NCBI GenBank assembly: GCA_022828595.1
Contig: JAKGHH010000001.1
Location: forward strand, 122,462,999 to 122,526,998
Reading direction: 5' to 3'
From: Nelumbo lutea
Lineage: Eukaryota > Streptophyta > Magnoliopsida > Proteales > Nelumbonaceae
Length of the DNA stretch: 64,000 nucleotides
The position numbers and the translations under genes were made by a program. Below the pieces are notes generated by a model. It was not told where the DNA came from and ran no database searches. It saw only the letters and a list, made by a program, of their open reading frames with translations. This document shows, piece after piece, positions 23,152-35,667 of this stretch (the first letter of the stretch is position 1; the number at the start of each line of letters is the position of its first letter).

Positions 23152-24554
23152 CATATCAGACAACTCGGATACGGATACACTTTGGAAAGACATAGATATG
23201 GACGAAAAATATGAAAAATGCATGGATACAGTAGGAAAATGCATACAAATTCCATAAATACAATAATATCATTAAATTTAAGATCAAAATAATCACAAAT
23301 AGTTTATAAATACATAGGAAATGTATATTTTAATTATATATGAAGAAATATATTATAATTAATATCTCAAGATGCATAGATATCATATAATTTTATTTAT
23401 AATGCATTAATCAAGAGTCCAAGGCACTAAACATATGCACCTATTATATTTTAATTATTATATAAATAATATTTTTATAAACAGTATTTTTCTTTTTTAT
23501 AAATAATAAATATGTTGTTATTAATTTTTAATATAAATTAAAATATTAATTATTAATTTATAAAAATATATAATAATTTTAATATGCATATCATTTGCAA
23601 ATTTATAAATTTTAACTATTAAAATGCTTATTCTATTCTTAATATTTTATTTGTATAACTTTCTTGATATTGAAAATTATCTTTTTATATAAACATGGAT
23701 TTGATAGATTATTTATTGTATTAGTTTATAAAATATTGTTTTGAATATTATTATTTTGAAAATTTAGTTTTTTTTTTGTATTTGTTTTGAAATTTTAGTT
23801 AGAGTTTTATTTTTTGGTAATAGAGATTAAAAAAATCGCATGTAGAGACAGAAGTTAATAAAGTTTATTTTTTTTTATTTATTATCACAAATGTTGATTA
23901 GTGGCTTAGAATTGCACTTAAGGTGCAAGGCTCTGAGTGCGCTCTGGTGATCCGAGTTTGAAACACTATGCCTCTACTTTTTTTATAGAGAAACATTGCA
24001 TATTGATGCATAGCAGCCTATATCGGGTACAAATGCAATACTGGCCAATACGGATTTGTATCACTACCATGTCAATATTTAAATCGATGGTCCCACCATT
24101 TGAGGAGGTCATTTGTAAATGAGAAATTTTCTCTCATAACTTTTTGATGTGATCATGAACTAATCTAGGTAAAGTTTTTCTTTATTCCATTTTTTAAGGG
24201 GCTATTACAACTTTTGAGTTTAGTTGTAATTTGGAAGGTTGGGATACCTTGAAGATGCTGTGGCTATATTTGTACAATCTGAATATTCAACCCAGAATGG
24301 GGAGAAAATGGAAGCATGTGAATTTCTAGCGGTGGTGGTTGGGTCAGATGTAATGAAAGGTAAGTAATGTAAGAGAGTGTTAGAGAATGGTTGTTGGTCA
24401 AGCCTTTCAAGGACCTTGGCTGGACCTTGTTGAACATTTGTCCTCTTGTGAACTATGGACCTATGAAGTCGAAGTCAACTAGCTAGGTGAAAGTTAACTA
24501 TGGACCTATGCAAGAGAGTGTGGGATGTCTGTTTTGAAAGCTTTTGTGATCTTG
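23152..24554. other. AT-rich intergenic, possible SINE head
   Basis: Mostly AT-rich low-information sequence. At about 23900-23965 the string TTAAGGTGCAAGGCTCTGAG followed by GATCCGAGTTTGAAAC looks like a tRNA-derived box B region, as in plant SINEs. It is not a folded tRNA. No gene is supported. Confidence 0.3.
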
Positions 24555-24836
24555 CTAGAGATAAATGTCATTTAAAGCTCTAATGAGGCTCACATTTGGG
24601 TTAAGTATTAGCAGAGGTGTTTTCGGGTGGCCATAAAAGAGGAGATTCCAAGCTTGGTGTGGGGGGAGATTGTTAACTTGTAAGAGTAGAAGGTATTTTT
24701 GTGTGTGGATTATTTGTATTGCAATGTTATTTCTCCAACAAGCAAGTAATCCATGTCCCACATAATTGTTGCCAATTTGGATGTTTTGGCAGTTCAAAGG
24801 ATTAAGGTTCTTGTAGTTGGCCCAGATATTTTCCAT
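24555..24836 (-). pseudogene. LINE endonuclease-domain fragment
   Basis: The minus-strand frame includes GNNYVGHGLLACWRNNIAIQ and PHQAWNLLFYGHPKT. This resembles the 'GGLALLW' and 'W.L.G.YG.P' strings of plant L1 endonucleases. The order and strand fit an upstream piece of the LINE at 19239-22243. The assignment is by wording only. Confidence 0.5.
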
Positions 24837-25479
24837 TCCTAGCAGAAGCGGTATCTATATATAAGAGCTGATGGAGATGAAGAATTACCTTGTCGCGTAC
24901 AAATAATCCTCTATTGAGCCAAACCAGCTCCAGCTGCGGGTATTTTCTCTTGATTAGGTGCTATCACTCCCGCTAGCTATTCTTGCCAGAAAACAAACAT
25001 CAGAGTCTTCAACCCTAGAGATCCTGCTGCTATTCTTGTTATGCTTTGTTTCAAAAGACGATTGACCCTGTTTAAGGTGCTACCAATGGTTTTTAATGGC
25101 TCATTAAGTATCTTAGATTCTATCAGGTTAGGGGTAAAGATCTAGTTGTCACAGTTTCAAAGAATATTTCATTGTTTAAGTCTATTTTGGTTTTCCAACT
25201 CTAATATCATGTCAAACAACCATTCAACCTAAAAATATTAAACTATCTTGCGAGATCTCTGAATAGGTTTTTACCCCCTCATGTGAAAGTCCTTTGGGCT
25301 TGAAGCATGGACAAGCACTAACCAACTCATACGTTGTTTTGATATTTAACATCCAACACTAAATCACTTGGTCCAACAAATCCTAATACCATTTAAGGAA
25401 CTTTCAATTTAAAAGCTCGAACCACTAGGTGAGGTACCTAAATAGGTTTTTATTCTCTAACAATATTTGTAGTTTTCAT
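24837..25479. other. Unresolved, possibly more LINE or domesticated sequence
   Basis: The minus strand has short open stretches such as LGLKTLMFVFWQE near 24990-25050, which resembles a zf-RVT-type phrase, and QLELVWLNRGLF near 24900. Neither is long enough to assign. Confidence 0.25.
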
Positions 25480-26080
25480 CAATGTTTTAAAAAACAACCC
25501 AGAGGCTGAACTGTTTCCAACTTCGGGTCACGAGTCAGGTCGTGCCACATCAGCAATACCTAAATTCATACATGCATACATCTACATATATATACATGTA
25601 TTTTATGAATAAATAATGTATAATTATGTTTGTACATGTAACATATGTATTATTTTTATATTTAATTTATGTTTTTTAATTCAGTTTTAAAATTTTATTT
25701 ATACAAAATATTAAAAATTGCATTTTGATGACAAAAAAGGGGGTTTTGGAAAAAATAGTGGGGCAATGTGCCTATGGGTCCTTGGGACACATAGATCTCA
25801 AAACGTTACCCAAAATTAAAAAAAAAATCACCTCAATCGAACATCGGAGTACAAAATTTTGGCCTCCCAAAGTTTGCATACACATTTAGTGCGCAACCCA
25901 TGACCCAATCACTATCAGACAGGTCCAAATCCAACCATCTAAGTCAAACGGTTTTTTACCAACTCAATGGGTTTTCGTTGTCCTTCGGGTTTTACTAAAA
26001 CCAGACCTAGAATCTTGATCAGGTGGCAAACCGAACGATTCAACTAACCAGGTTAACAATGGGTTGAAAACAATGATTTT
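25480..26080. repeat. Decayed repeat with GGTCA/TGACC wording
   Basis: Starts TTTTAAAAAACAACCCAGAGGCTGAACTG and ends near GGGTTGAAAACAATGATTTT. The content (ACGGGTTTTCG, AACCAGACC) matches the family seen at 1150-1810 and 51700-52090. No intact ends were found. Confidence 0.35.
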
Positions 26081-26317
26081 CATATGTTTTAAAATTTCTA
26101 CTTCAAAAAAAAAATGAAACATATTTTTGAACTTTGATTTTATTATGAGACGGAAAAAATAATTGGTTTTGTTTAAAAAAAATAAGCAATTCATGTTTTT
26201 GAAAAAGACAAATAAAAAAGCACACATATCCAATCACCAAATAAAAACATGTTCTTTAGACGAGAAATTCAAGAAAATGCTTTTTGTTTTGGTTCTGGAA
26301 ATAAAAAAGCACACATA

Positions 26318-28534
26318 TCTATACTACTATAAGAAGTACGAATAGCCTCTAAAATTTATGAAACTTTTCTTGATTAAAATACCCCCTTTTTTGAAATGTG
26401 GTTCCTTTATTGTAAGCGTAGAAAATGTAATTTGAAAACTATTATTCAATGCATTCAATTACCTTTCATTAAGTCCCACATTTAAGGTATTAACTACGGT
26501 TCATCCTCATTGAATCATATATTTAAAGCATTTTTGTTTATTCTTATCACTAAATTCCACTAATTAAATCCATACATAATAAATTAATAATTCCAATACC
26601 ATAAAAACTTATACTTTTAAAATCTACATGGAAAAAAATAGTGTTTTAATCTAGGTGGCAATAAGAAATTAAACCATTTTGGGTCAAATGAGCTAACCTA
26701 TGTTATCATAATTGAACAATAAAAATTCAAGATTAGATAAAATGCAAAAAAATATATAAAAACTGAAGAAAATTTTGAGAACTTTTTTAGTCATATATTC
26801 GACATATTAAACAATAATAAGGGTGTAAAACTTTCTTTTGACTAAACTAACCTTATTTTTTAATTTAGTCCCTCTTTAATTTTGAGGGCTAATATTGTAA
26901 TATCATTTACAATTTTTCACCTCATTTAATTCCCTCTCATTAAGTCTTATATTTAAGATATTAACTCACCTTCTCTCACATTAAATATTATATTTAAGGT
27001 ATTAACTCACATTCTCACATTAAATATTATATTTAAAATACTTTTTAACAATATGAAATCCATGTTTTTAAAGGGTAAAATGCTAAAAGCTCCTCTAAAA
27101 TTTCTAACCATTGCTGAACACCCTCCCCCCGCCCCCCGAGTTTGGTAATTGCAATCACCTCCCCTGAACTTTCTAACACAACTGTAAGTAAACCCCATCT
27201 CTTATATCATCTAACAAGAGGCATGAAAATGTCTGAAACAACCATGTAGTTGCTTTAACTAAAATCTTTATTTTCCAAATTTTCCCTTCATATCAATCAC
27301 TACCCAAATCGTTTCAATGTCTTTTTTGAAAATTATTTTATAAATTTTCCCTTCATATGAATCCCTCAAAGGTAAAGTTGCAATTTTAAACTTTCTTTTT
27401 TTGTTGTTCATAAAGTTTGTATTGTTTGTTAAGCAAAAATAGCCTTAATAGTGACTACATAGGCATTTTGGACATTTGTATACCTCTTGCTAGAGGATTC
27501 TAAGAGAGGGGTACACTTGCAACTATATTAGAAAGTTCCAGGGAGGCGATTGCAATTACGAAACTTCAGGGAAGATTTCAACATCAGAAACTCTAGGGGA
27601 GGTTTCAGCAATTTATCCTTTTTTTTTTTAAATTAATAAAAACAAAACGAAACCATTATTCCATCCAAGTTGTGGGTAATCCAATTCAACGTTAAATAAT
27701 AAAATTTTTAAAATAGAAACAAATTCACAAAAAAAATGTAGAAAATGGGTCATTTCTTTAATACTTTATATTAATCATATTAAAGAAAAATAAGTGTCAT
27801 AAACAAGAATTGTTTTATTGATAATGGAAATAAAATAAAAATTTTAAAACCAACCAAGAAAATGAAATTGATTTCCTATTTGGTCTGGTTGAACAGTTCA
27901 ATTTTTAAGTCAAATGTGCCAATATTTGATGCCATAATTAAGTAATAAAAATAAAAAAAAATACATAAGTTTTGAACAAAAAAATAACATTTGAGTGCAT
28001 TTCTAATATTGTATATTCATCATATTAAATAAAAACAAGTGCCAGGAATAAGAATTTTTTATACACATGGAAATAAAAATATGTAACTTGAATTCTGTCC
28101 CTTTTTAATTGTGAGGAGAAAATGTAATTTGAACTAATATTTTTCACCTCATTCAAATCCCTAAAGTCCTGTATTTGAGGTGCTAAAACCCATTCTCTCT
28201 CATTAAATGATATATTTAAGATACTTTGTCACCAATAAATTCTGTTATTAGATCTATTATCTATATCCAATACTTTTAACAATATTGTCTAGGTTGTGGG
28301 TAAGCAATTCAACCATCTAGATCAAATGGGTCATGCCATAATTAAATAAATAAAAATTAAAGAAAGGCAAAAACACAAAAAATACATAATATTTGTAAAA
28401 AAAATTTGGGACATCTCCAATATAGAATTATTTTATAAGTATAGAAATATATACAAAATTTAAAATAATTTGATGTATATTACTATCTTTATCATCTAAA
28501 ATTGTCATGTGCAAAGCACATGCAAATTTACTAG
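26318..28534 (+). mobile_element. Non-autonomous Helitron (2.2 kb)
   Basis: The 5' end after an A is TCTATACTACTATAAG, typical of plant Helitrons. The 3' end has a perfect hairpin CATGTGC-AAA-GCACATG (28506-28522), eight bases, then CTAG followed by T at 28535. The insertion is thus between A and T, with no target duplication. The interior is AT-rich repeat units (AATGGGTCAT, CCATCTAGG) and contains no Rep-helicase frame. A long-TIR element is nested at 27073-27618. The 3' part was later duplicated, see 30553-33804. Confidence 0.8.
27073..27618. mobile_element. Nested long-TIR element (546 bp)
   Basis: The left arm GGGTAAAATGCTAAAAGCTCC...TTGGTAATTGCAATCACCTCC is the inverse of the right arm, which ends GGAGGTTTCAGCAATTTATCC and contains GGAGGCGATTGCAATTACGAA. 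The arms are similar over about 150 bp. T-runs followed by AAA flank both sides, so the target duplication cannot be read exactly. No coding capacity. Confidence 0.65.
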
Positions 28535-28754
28535 TACAACCAAGAATATGTATTCTATGGTTTTAAGAACCAGTTTGTTTTCAAACTAAATGGTTTTGAT
28601 TTCTTTTTAGAACTCACAACAAGAAAAACAATTAACATTGGAGAACAACCCAAAATGAGGTATCTCTTTTTTATAAAATGTGTTCATCTAGGTTATGAAA
28701 AAAAAAAGATATGATGTCACATTGTCACTACAACAATCTAAAGACATAGGCAAT

Positions 28755-28756
<2 letters not shown>

Positions 28757-28796
<40 letters not shown>
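28757..28796. repeat. (GT)20 microsatellite in copy A
   Basis: Pure GT run; the same locus in copy B is at 32014-32043 with 15 units. Confidence 0.95.
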
Positions 28797-28799
<3 letters not shown>

Positions 28800-29505
28800 T
28801 TAAATAGAAAGATTTCATAATTGGTTATTTTTCTGATATGGCATGTAGTAAAAAATCAAACATTGAAAAAAGGAAAAAAAAAATACACCTCCCTTATTTG
28901 AGTGTGTGCATTTATATAAACTTTTAGTTGGAAAGTTGGGAATTGTGGGATGCATAGGCTTTGTTAGGTTAAATTGAAGCAAAAAGTGTCCTTTGTGTCC
29001 AACCCAAGCATTATTTTTGCATGATTTAACTATTTATGATATTTTTATTAACTAAATTTTAACTTTTTTGTTTGTAAGGCCTAAGCTAACCTGAAATATG
29101 GACCAATAAAGTGTGTTTGGTTTACTATCCATTATTTCAAAGAAAAAAAAATCAAACTAAAAGAAGAAATAGTCAATGAATTTTAAGCAATTTAGTGGAG
29201 TTATTGAAATGAGAGATAATTAGTGGAATGAATTATTAGAGGAGAGAGAATTAATGCTATAATTAATGAAGAGAGATAATCAAAAGGAGATAATGAGAAA
29301 GAGAAGAGAATTAATGATGAAAGCTTAGAGATGATGTGGAATTTAAAAAAAATCAAAATAAAAAAAAGAGAGAAAAGAGATAGATTCTACGTCATACCAT
29401 TCCATTTTAATATATATAGTATTTTATATTACATTAAGTATAACATGTATTTTATATATATTTATTGTGTTATGTAATATAAAATAGGTTAAATCTATTA
29501 TTCGA

Positions 29506-30089
29506 GTGATGATTGAGCTGGCTAAGGATGCCACGTGGCAACCTCTGCAGCCGTCCTCTCTCTCAAGCCATATCGACACCATGTGTGACAGAAGAGCACC
29601 ACTAAGGAGTGTCTTGCATGGACAAGGAAGCAAACTCCGTCGGGGAAGAGGAAACCTCCCGAATACCTCAATAGACGACTTCATCCTAACAATTCCAAAA
29701 GCCCTATCCATCTGAAATACAAACACCCAACTATAAATGGGTATTCCTCCCTCAAGGAATAATACTCTTTGAATATCTCTCTGCACTATCTCTTCGGTCC
29801 GGACCAATATTATTTCAACTGCTCGGCCCAACCACCTCTTTCTCTACCCAATTGACTTGAGTGTCGGAATACCTACCCAGGGATTAACTCCTTGGGCCTC
29901 TGACCTTTCTCCTAATTGCATATCTCAGTGCACTGCTTCATCCTTCCTCCTTGGCCTCGTCCAATTGGCAAAATTATTTGATTGTGTCCTCAGTTTGAAA
30001 CACCTCAGATTGGACAACATCATCCACGATGCTAGAAAGGTATGATAATAGAAGGGCTTTGACCAATCAAGACCCTATCATGCCTTTCT
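29506..30089 (+). mobile_element. LTR-like segment, copy A
   Basis: Begins TGATGATTGAGC and contains CCACGTGGCAACC. It has a TATA-type CTATAAATGGG at 29732 and then TTGACTTGAGTGTCGGAAT, a phrase typical of the R-U5 region of plant gypsy LTRs. A likely end is GACCCTATCA. No internal retroelement sequence or clear target duplication adjoins it, so it may be a solo or truncated LTR. The minus-strand 135-codon frame across it is a shadow. Confidence 0.5.
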
Positions 30090-32011
30090 GAGATATTAAT
30101 TTTCAGGATTACTATTTAAAATTCATCTTCACTTCTCACCATTTTTCATAAACTTACTCTAACTTTTCAAAAACCTTCTCCATATAATATAAGAGAATTT
30201 TGTTATCTAACATGTCACTCTTAGTGAGCAAACTGAGCATTAACAAAAGTTGTCCAGATAGGCTATTAAATATTTATAATGACTAAACTAATCCTATCCT
30301 CTATTAAATAATTGTTAAAAAACCAAGTGAAAAAAACAAATATTTCTTCTTTGTCATCCAATCCAAATGTCTTAAGCCCGTTTGGATTAATGGATGAACT
30401 CCCAAATCTCAAATGGAGAAGTAATATAATAAATTTCATCATCAAACAATTTTGTTCATGGCAAACTCAAAAAGAGGGGTAGTTTGTAAATTTACAAAAA
30501 TCTTTCATCTCCTTGTAAACGTTGTAATGTTTTAGATATTTCACAGGAGTTTCAATCACTACCCAAATCGTTTCAATGTCTTTTCTGAAAATTATTTTAT
30601 AAATTTTCCCTTCATATGAATCCCTCAAAGGTAAAGTTGCAATTTTAAACTTTCTTTTTTTGTTGTTCATAAAGTTTGTATTGTTTGTTATGCAAAAACA
30701 GCCTTAATAGTAACTACATAGGCATTTTGGACATTTGTATACCTCTTGCTAGAGGATTCTAAGAGAGGGGCAAACTTGCAACTATATTAGAAAGTTCCAG
30801 GGAGGCGATTGCAATTATGAAACTTCAGGGAAGATTTCAACATCAGAAACTCTAGGGGAGGTTTCAGCAATTTATCCTTTTTTTTTAAATTAACAAAAAC
30901 AAAACGAAACCATTATTCCATCCAAGTTGTGGGTAATCCAATTCAACGTTAAATAATAAAATTTTTAAAATAGAAACAAATTCACAAAAAAAATGTAGAA
31001 AATGGGTCATTTCTTTAATACTTTATATTAATCATATTAAAGAAAAATAAGTGTCATAAACAAGAATTGTTTTATTGATAATGGAAACAAAATAAAAATT
31101 TTAAAACCAACCAAGAAAATGAAATTGATTTCCTATTTGGTCTGGTTGAACAGTTCAACTTTTAAGTCAAATGTGCCAATATTTGATGCCATAATTAAGT
31201 AATAAAAATAAAAAAAAATACATAAGTTTTGAAAAAAAAATAACATTTGAGTGCATTTCTAATACTGTATATTCATCATATTAAATAAAAACAAGTGCCA
31301 TGAATAAGAATTTTTTATACACATGGAAATAAAAATATGTAACTTGAATTCTGTCCCTTTTTAATTGTGAGGGGAAAATGTAATTTGAACTAATATTTTT
31401 CACCTCATTCAAATCCCTAAAGTCCTGTATTTGAGGTGCTAAAACCCATTCTCTCTCATTAAATGATATATTTAAGATACTTTGTCACCAATAAATTCTG
31501 TTATTAGATCTATTATCTATATCCAATACTTTTAACAATATTGTCTAGGTGGTGGGTAAGCAATTTAACCATCTAGGTCAAATGGGTCATGCCATAATTA
31601 AATAAATAAAAATTAAAGAAAGGCAAAAACACAAAAAATACATAATATTTGTAAAAAAAATTTGGGACATCTCTAATATAGAATTATTTTATAAGTATAG
31701 AAATATATACAAAATTTAAAATAATTTGATGTATATTACTATCTTTATCATCTAAAATTGTCATGTGCAAAGCACATGCAAATTTACTAGTACAACCAAG
31801 AATATGTATTCTATGGTTTTAAGAACCAGTTTGTTTTCAAACTAAATGGTTTTGATTTCTTTTTAGAACTCACAACAAGAAAAACAATTAACATTGGAGA
31901 ACAACCCAAAATGAGGTATCTCTTTTTTATAAAATGTGTTCATCTAGGTTATGAAAAGAAAAAAGATATGATGTCACATTGTCACTACAACAATCTAAAG
32001 ACATAGGCAAT

Positions 32012-32013
<2 letters not shown>

Positions 32014-32043
<30 letters not shown>
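32014..32043. repeat. (GT)15 microsatellite in copy B
   Basis: Counterpart of 28757-28796, five units shorter. Confidence 0.95.
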
Positions 32044-32046
<3 letters not shown>

Positions 32047-32757
32047 TTAAATAGAAAGATTTCATAATTGGTTATTTTTCTGATATGGCATGTAGTAAAA
32101 AATCAAACATTGAAAAAATGAAAAAAAATACACCTCCCTTATTTGAGTGTGTGCATTTATATAAACTTTTAGTTGGAAAGTTGGGAATTGTGGGATGCAT
32201 AGGCTTTGTTAGGTTAAATTGAAGCAAAAAGTGTCCTTTGTGTCCAACCCAAGCATTATTTTTGCATGATTTAACTATTTATGATATTTTTATTAACTAA
32301 ATTTTAACTTTTTTGTTTGTAAGGCCTATGATAATTTGAAATATAGACCAATAAAGTGTGTTTGGTTTATTATCCATTATTTCAAAGAAAAAAAAATCAA
32401 ACTAAAAGAAGAAATAGTCAATGAATTTTAAGCAATTTAGTGGAGTTATTGAGATGAGAGATAATTAGTGGAATGAATTATTAGAGGAGAGAGAATTAAT
32501 GCTATAATTAATGAAGAGAGATAATCAATAGGAGATAATGAGAAAGAGAAGAGAATTAATGATGAAAGTTGAAAGCTTAGAGATGATGTGGAATTTAAAA
32601 AAAATCAAAATAAAAAAAAGAGAGAAAAGAGATAGATTCTACGTCATACCATTCCATTTTAATATATATAGTATTTTATATTACATTAAGTATAACATGT
32701 ATTTTATATATATTAATTGTGTTATGTAATATAAAATAGGTTAAATCTATTATTCGG

Positions 32758-33341
32758 GTGATGATTGAGCTGGCTAAGGATGCCACGTGGCAACCTCTGC
32801 AGCCGTCCTCTCTCTCAAGCCATATCGACACCATGTGTGACAGAAGAGCACCACTAAGGAGTGTCTTGCATGGACAAGGAAGCAAACTCCGTCGGAGAAG
32901 AGGAAACCTCCCGAATACCTCAATAGACGACTTCATCCTAACAATTCCAAAAGCCCTATCCATCTGAAATACAAACACCCAACTATAAATGGGTATTCCT
33001 CCCTCAAGGAATAATACTCTTTGAATATCTCTCTGCACTCTCTCTTCGGTCCGGACCAATATTATTTCAACTGCTCGAACCAACCACCTCTTTCTCTACC
33101 CAATTGACTTGAGCGTCGGAATACCTACCCAAGGATTAACTCCTTGGGCCTCTGACCTTTCTCCTAATTGCATATCTCAGTGCACTGCTTCATCCTTCCA
33201 CCTTGGCCTCGTCCAATTGGCAAAATTATTTGATTGTGTCCTCAGTTTGAAACACCTCAGATTGGACAACATCATCCACGATGCTAGAATGGTATGATAA
33301 TAGAAGGGCTTTGACCAATCAAGACCCTATCATGCCTTTCT
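32758..33341 (+). mobile_element. LTR-like segment, copy B
   Basis: Duplicate of 29506-30089 with a few substitutions, for example GCTCGAACC for GCTCGGCCC and GAGCGTCGG for GAGTGTCGG. The latter is the more usual LTR wording. Confidence 0.5.
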
Positions 33342-33804
33342 GAGATATTAATTTTCAGGATTACTATTTAAAATTCATCTTCACTTCTCACCATTTTTCA
33401 TAAACTTACTCTAACTTTTCAAAAACCTTCTCCATATAATATAAGAGAATTTTGTTATCTAACATGTCACTCTTAGTGAGCAAACTGAGCATTAACAAAA
33501 GTTGTCCAGATAGGCTATTAAATATTTATAATGACCAAACTAATCCTATCCTCTATTAAATAATTGTTAAAAAACCAAGTGAAAAAAACAAATATTTCTT
33601 CTTTGTCATCCAATCCAAATGTCTTAAGCCCGTTTGGATTAATGGATGAACTCCCAAATCTCAAATGGAGAAGTAATATAATAAATTTCATCATCAAATA
33701 ATTTTGTTCATGGCAAACTCAAAAAGAGGGGTAGTTTGTAAATTTACAAAAATCTTTCATCTCCTTGTAAACGTTGTAATGCTTTAGATATTTCACAGGA
33801 GTTT

Positions 33805-34600
33805 CTACGGGTTTTGAAATGTGAGGTAAGTGAAAAGAAATAGAAAAAAAAAAGTTTAGGGGACTTTTACATAATAATCCTAAATTTTAAGATTGTAGGC
33901 CCAAAGACCTAGCCTGGGCTTTGCCCCCTTATCAAAGGTGTTAATCCCAACATGATCCTTAGGGTCTTAGGTGAATAGGGAGAGGAGGGTTCAGCCTACA
34001 AGTTGTTCCACATTTCTATCCATGAGACATTGGGAATATATTTCTTGTCATTCATGAGAAGATATTCCCAAATACACAGTGGTGCTGTTCTATGGGTAGA
34101 GATGTGGGGGAGCCTCGTTCGTGGTCCCTTAATTCCATAATAAAATAGATAAAGTCTCATTTATTGAAAACAAGTGGCATAAATAACTAATGTTAATAGT
34201 CAATCGTTAAAGATGCTACATGATGTATTTACTCTTTCAAAGGTTCATGTTTTATATAATTTAGTTATCTCTCATGGTAACAATGTCAAATGAGACATCT
34301 CACCTTTTCATTAGAAACTGGCTCGGCTTGCGAAAAAAAAAAAACACTTTCAGATGAGATTTGTGCTGTCAGATGTTGGGATTTGTTTAATGCAGTTTTT
34401 TTTTAGCATGTCCCAATTATTGTTTTCATTGATTCACATTTTTGTTTCACTGCTTTTTGTATCATAATATTTGTCAACTATATATTCCATGGTTTCTAGG
34501 TTCTCCTGGACTCTAAACAAAACTTTTTTTCCAAGATCTTAATTTCTTTATCAAATGAAAAGTCAGAGAAATAATTATAATATTAAAAACATATCCTCTC
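33805..34600. other. Intergenic with a foldback sequence
   Basis: Around 34005-34120, CCACATTTCTATCC...TTGGGAATATATTTCT is followed by AGAAGATATTCCCAA...GGGTAGAGATGTGG, an imperfect inverted repeat. Its centre (CATTCATGAGAAGATATTCCC) resembles the centre of the MITE at 48971. Ends and target duplication were not found. The rest shows no gene. Confidence 0.4.
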
Positions 34601-34881
34601 TTCTATGTTTCTCCTACGAAACACAAAGAAACCGAGTACTCAATTCCAAAACCAAAAGGAGCTCAAAATGTTTACAGTTGCATTCATAACTGGTAACTGG
34701 GATAATCATCATGATCGATGAACCAGAACCAACTCGATTTATGAACATGACGATATATACCATCAGACTAACGTGGCATATCATGATTGGCTCAGTATCC
34801 TTTGGGTTTGTGGAGTATTGACAGTGCATATATAATATAGTCCCACGTAAATCATAAACAACACCTGTGACGCCAGCACTC

Positions 34882-34907
34882 CTCTCTCTCTCTCTCTCTC
34901 TCTCTCA
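34882..34907. repeat. (TC)13 tract upstream of the DnaJ gene
   Basis: Pure CT/TC run about 760 bp before the DnaJ start codon; such tracts are common in plant promoters. Confidence 0.9.
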
Positions 34908-35249
34908 AATAATAAATAATAATCAGACTACTGGCCATGGGCATGGCCAACCCAGCCTACTTTCTGTAGTGAGTCCCAACTCCCACGACACCCACCGTAC
35001 TCCTGTGGCTTTAGCAATTTAGTAGACCAGGTCTTACGTTTAGGGGTCTTGTAAGGGCTATACGCGTGGTGTAGGATCAGTATTTTTCTTCTGAAACATT
35101 GCCAACCCCAACCAACATCAACTCCCCGCAACGGCAAACTACCCTTCACTTGCGTGGCCGTGGTGGCATGACTTGCCAACCTCAATCCTCAATCCTCAAT
35201 GCGCTGTAATTGCTTGCTTGGGCGGGTTGAGCTACCATCGATCTCTTAC

Positions 35250-35667
35250 CTTTTAAATGCCCAGTGAATGTGAGTATATATTCTTATCTGCTTCTTTCTG
35301 CTTTCTTTTCTCTGCTTTTACCTTCCTCTTGTAGTTGATCTCAGGTCAGGAGTTATAGATCTTGATCATCATCTTAGTCCCAATCTTATCTCTGGGTATG
35401 CCACTCTTGTCCAGCCACATTTGACTTCCATTCTGAATGTTGTATCTAAATTCTTATTGTATTGTTTAATTATGTGTCTGTCAAAAATTTAAATTTACTC
35501 TGTGTATTGCTTTCTTGTTATACTCTTTAATTTCCCTCAAAAAATTTCAATTAGATAGTTGTGGTTGGATTAATATTTGATTTGCATTCTATAAGTCTAT
35601 TGTATGAGCAATTTTTTTATGTTTATATCTTTTCCTTTTATGATCTTTTTTTTTTTTTTATTAAGCA
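35250..35667 (+). promoter_or_regulatory. Probable promoter end, 5' UTR and 5' UTR intron of the DnaJ gene
   Basis: A TATATATTCTTATC string near 35276 is followed by a pyrimidine-rich stretch. A possible donor (CTCTGG|GTATGC at about 35396) and an acceptor (T-run then TTAAG just before CAATGG) suggest an intron in the leader ending at 35665. This is inference; no transcript is available. Confidence 0.4.

Larger units (their letters stand above)
27294..30552. repeat. Tandem segmental duplication, copy A (3259 bp)
   Basis: From CAATCACTACCCAAATCG to CACAGGAGTTT, followed immediately by a second copy. It includes the right part of the nested TIR element, the Helitron 3' half, a GT microsatellite, an LTR-like segment and unique AT-rich sequence. 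Confidence 0.95.
30553..33804. repeat. Tandem segmental duplication, copy B (3252 bp)
   Basis: Begins again with CAATCACTACCC and ends CACAGGAGTTT before unique sequence (CTACGGG). Copies differ by scattered single bases, short A-run indels, an added GTTGAAA near 32567 and the GT-repeat length. Because the breakpoint lies inside the nested element, copy B lacks the Helitron 5' end. Its Helitron terminus CTAG is at 31787-31790. Confidence 0.95.

Noticed and set aside
23900..23965. tRNA gene suggested by GATCCGAGTTTGAAAC
   Set aside because: Only box B-like text is present and the arms do not pair.
29424..29831. 135-codon minus-strand frame, duplicated at 32676-33083
   Set aside because: It lies across an LTR-like segment with TATA and R-U5 wording on the plus strand and has no family resemblance. 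Its duplication is explained by the segmental duplication.
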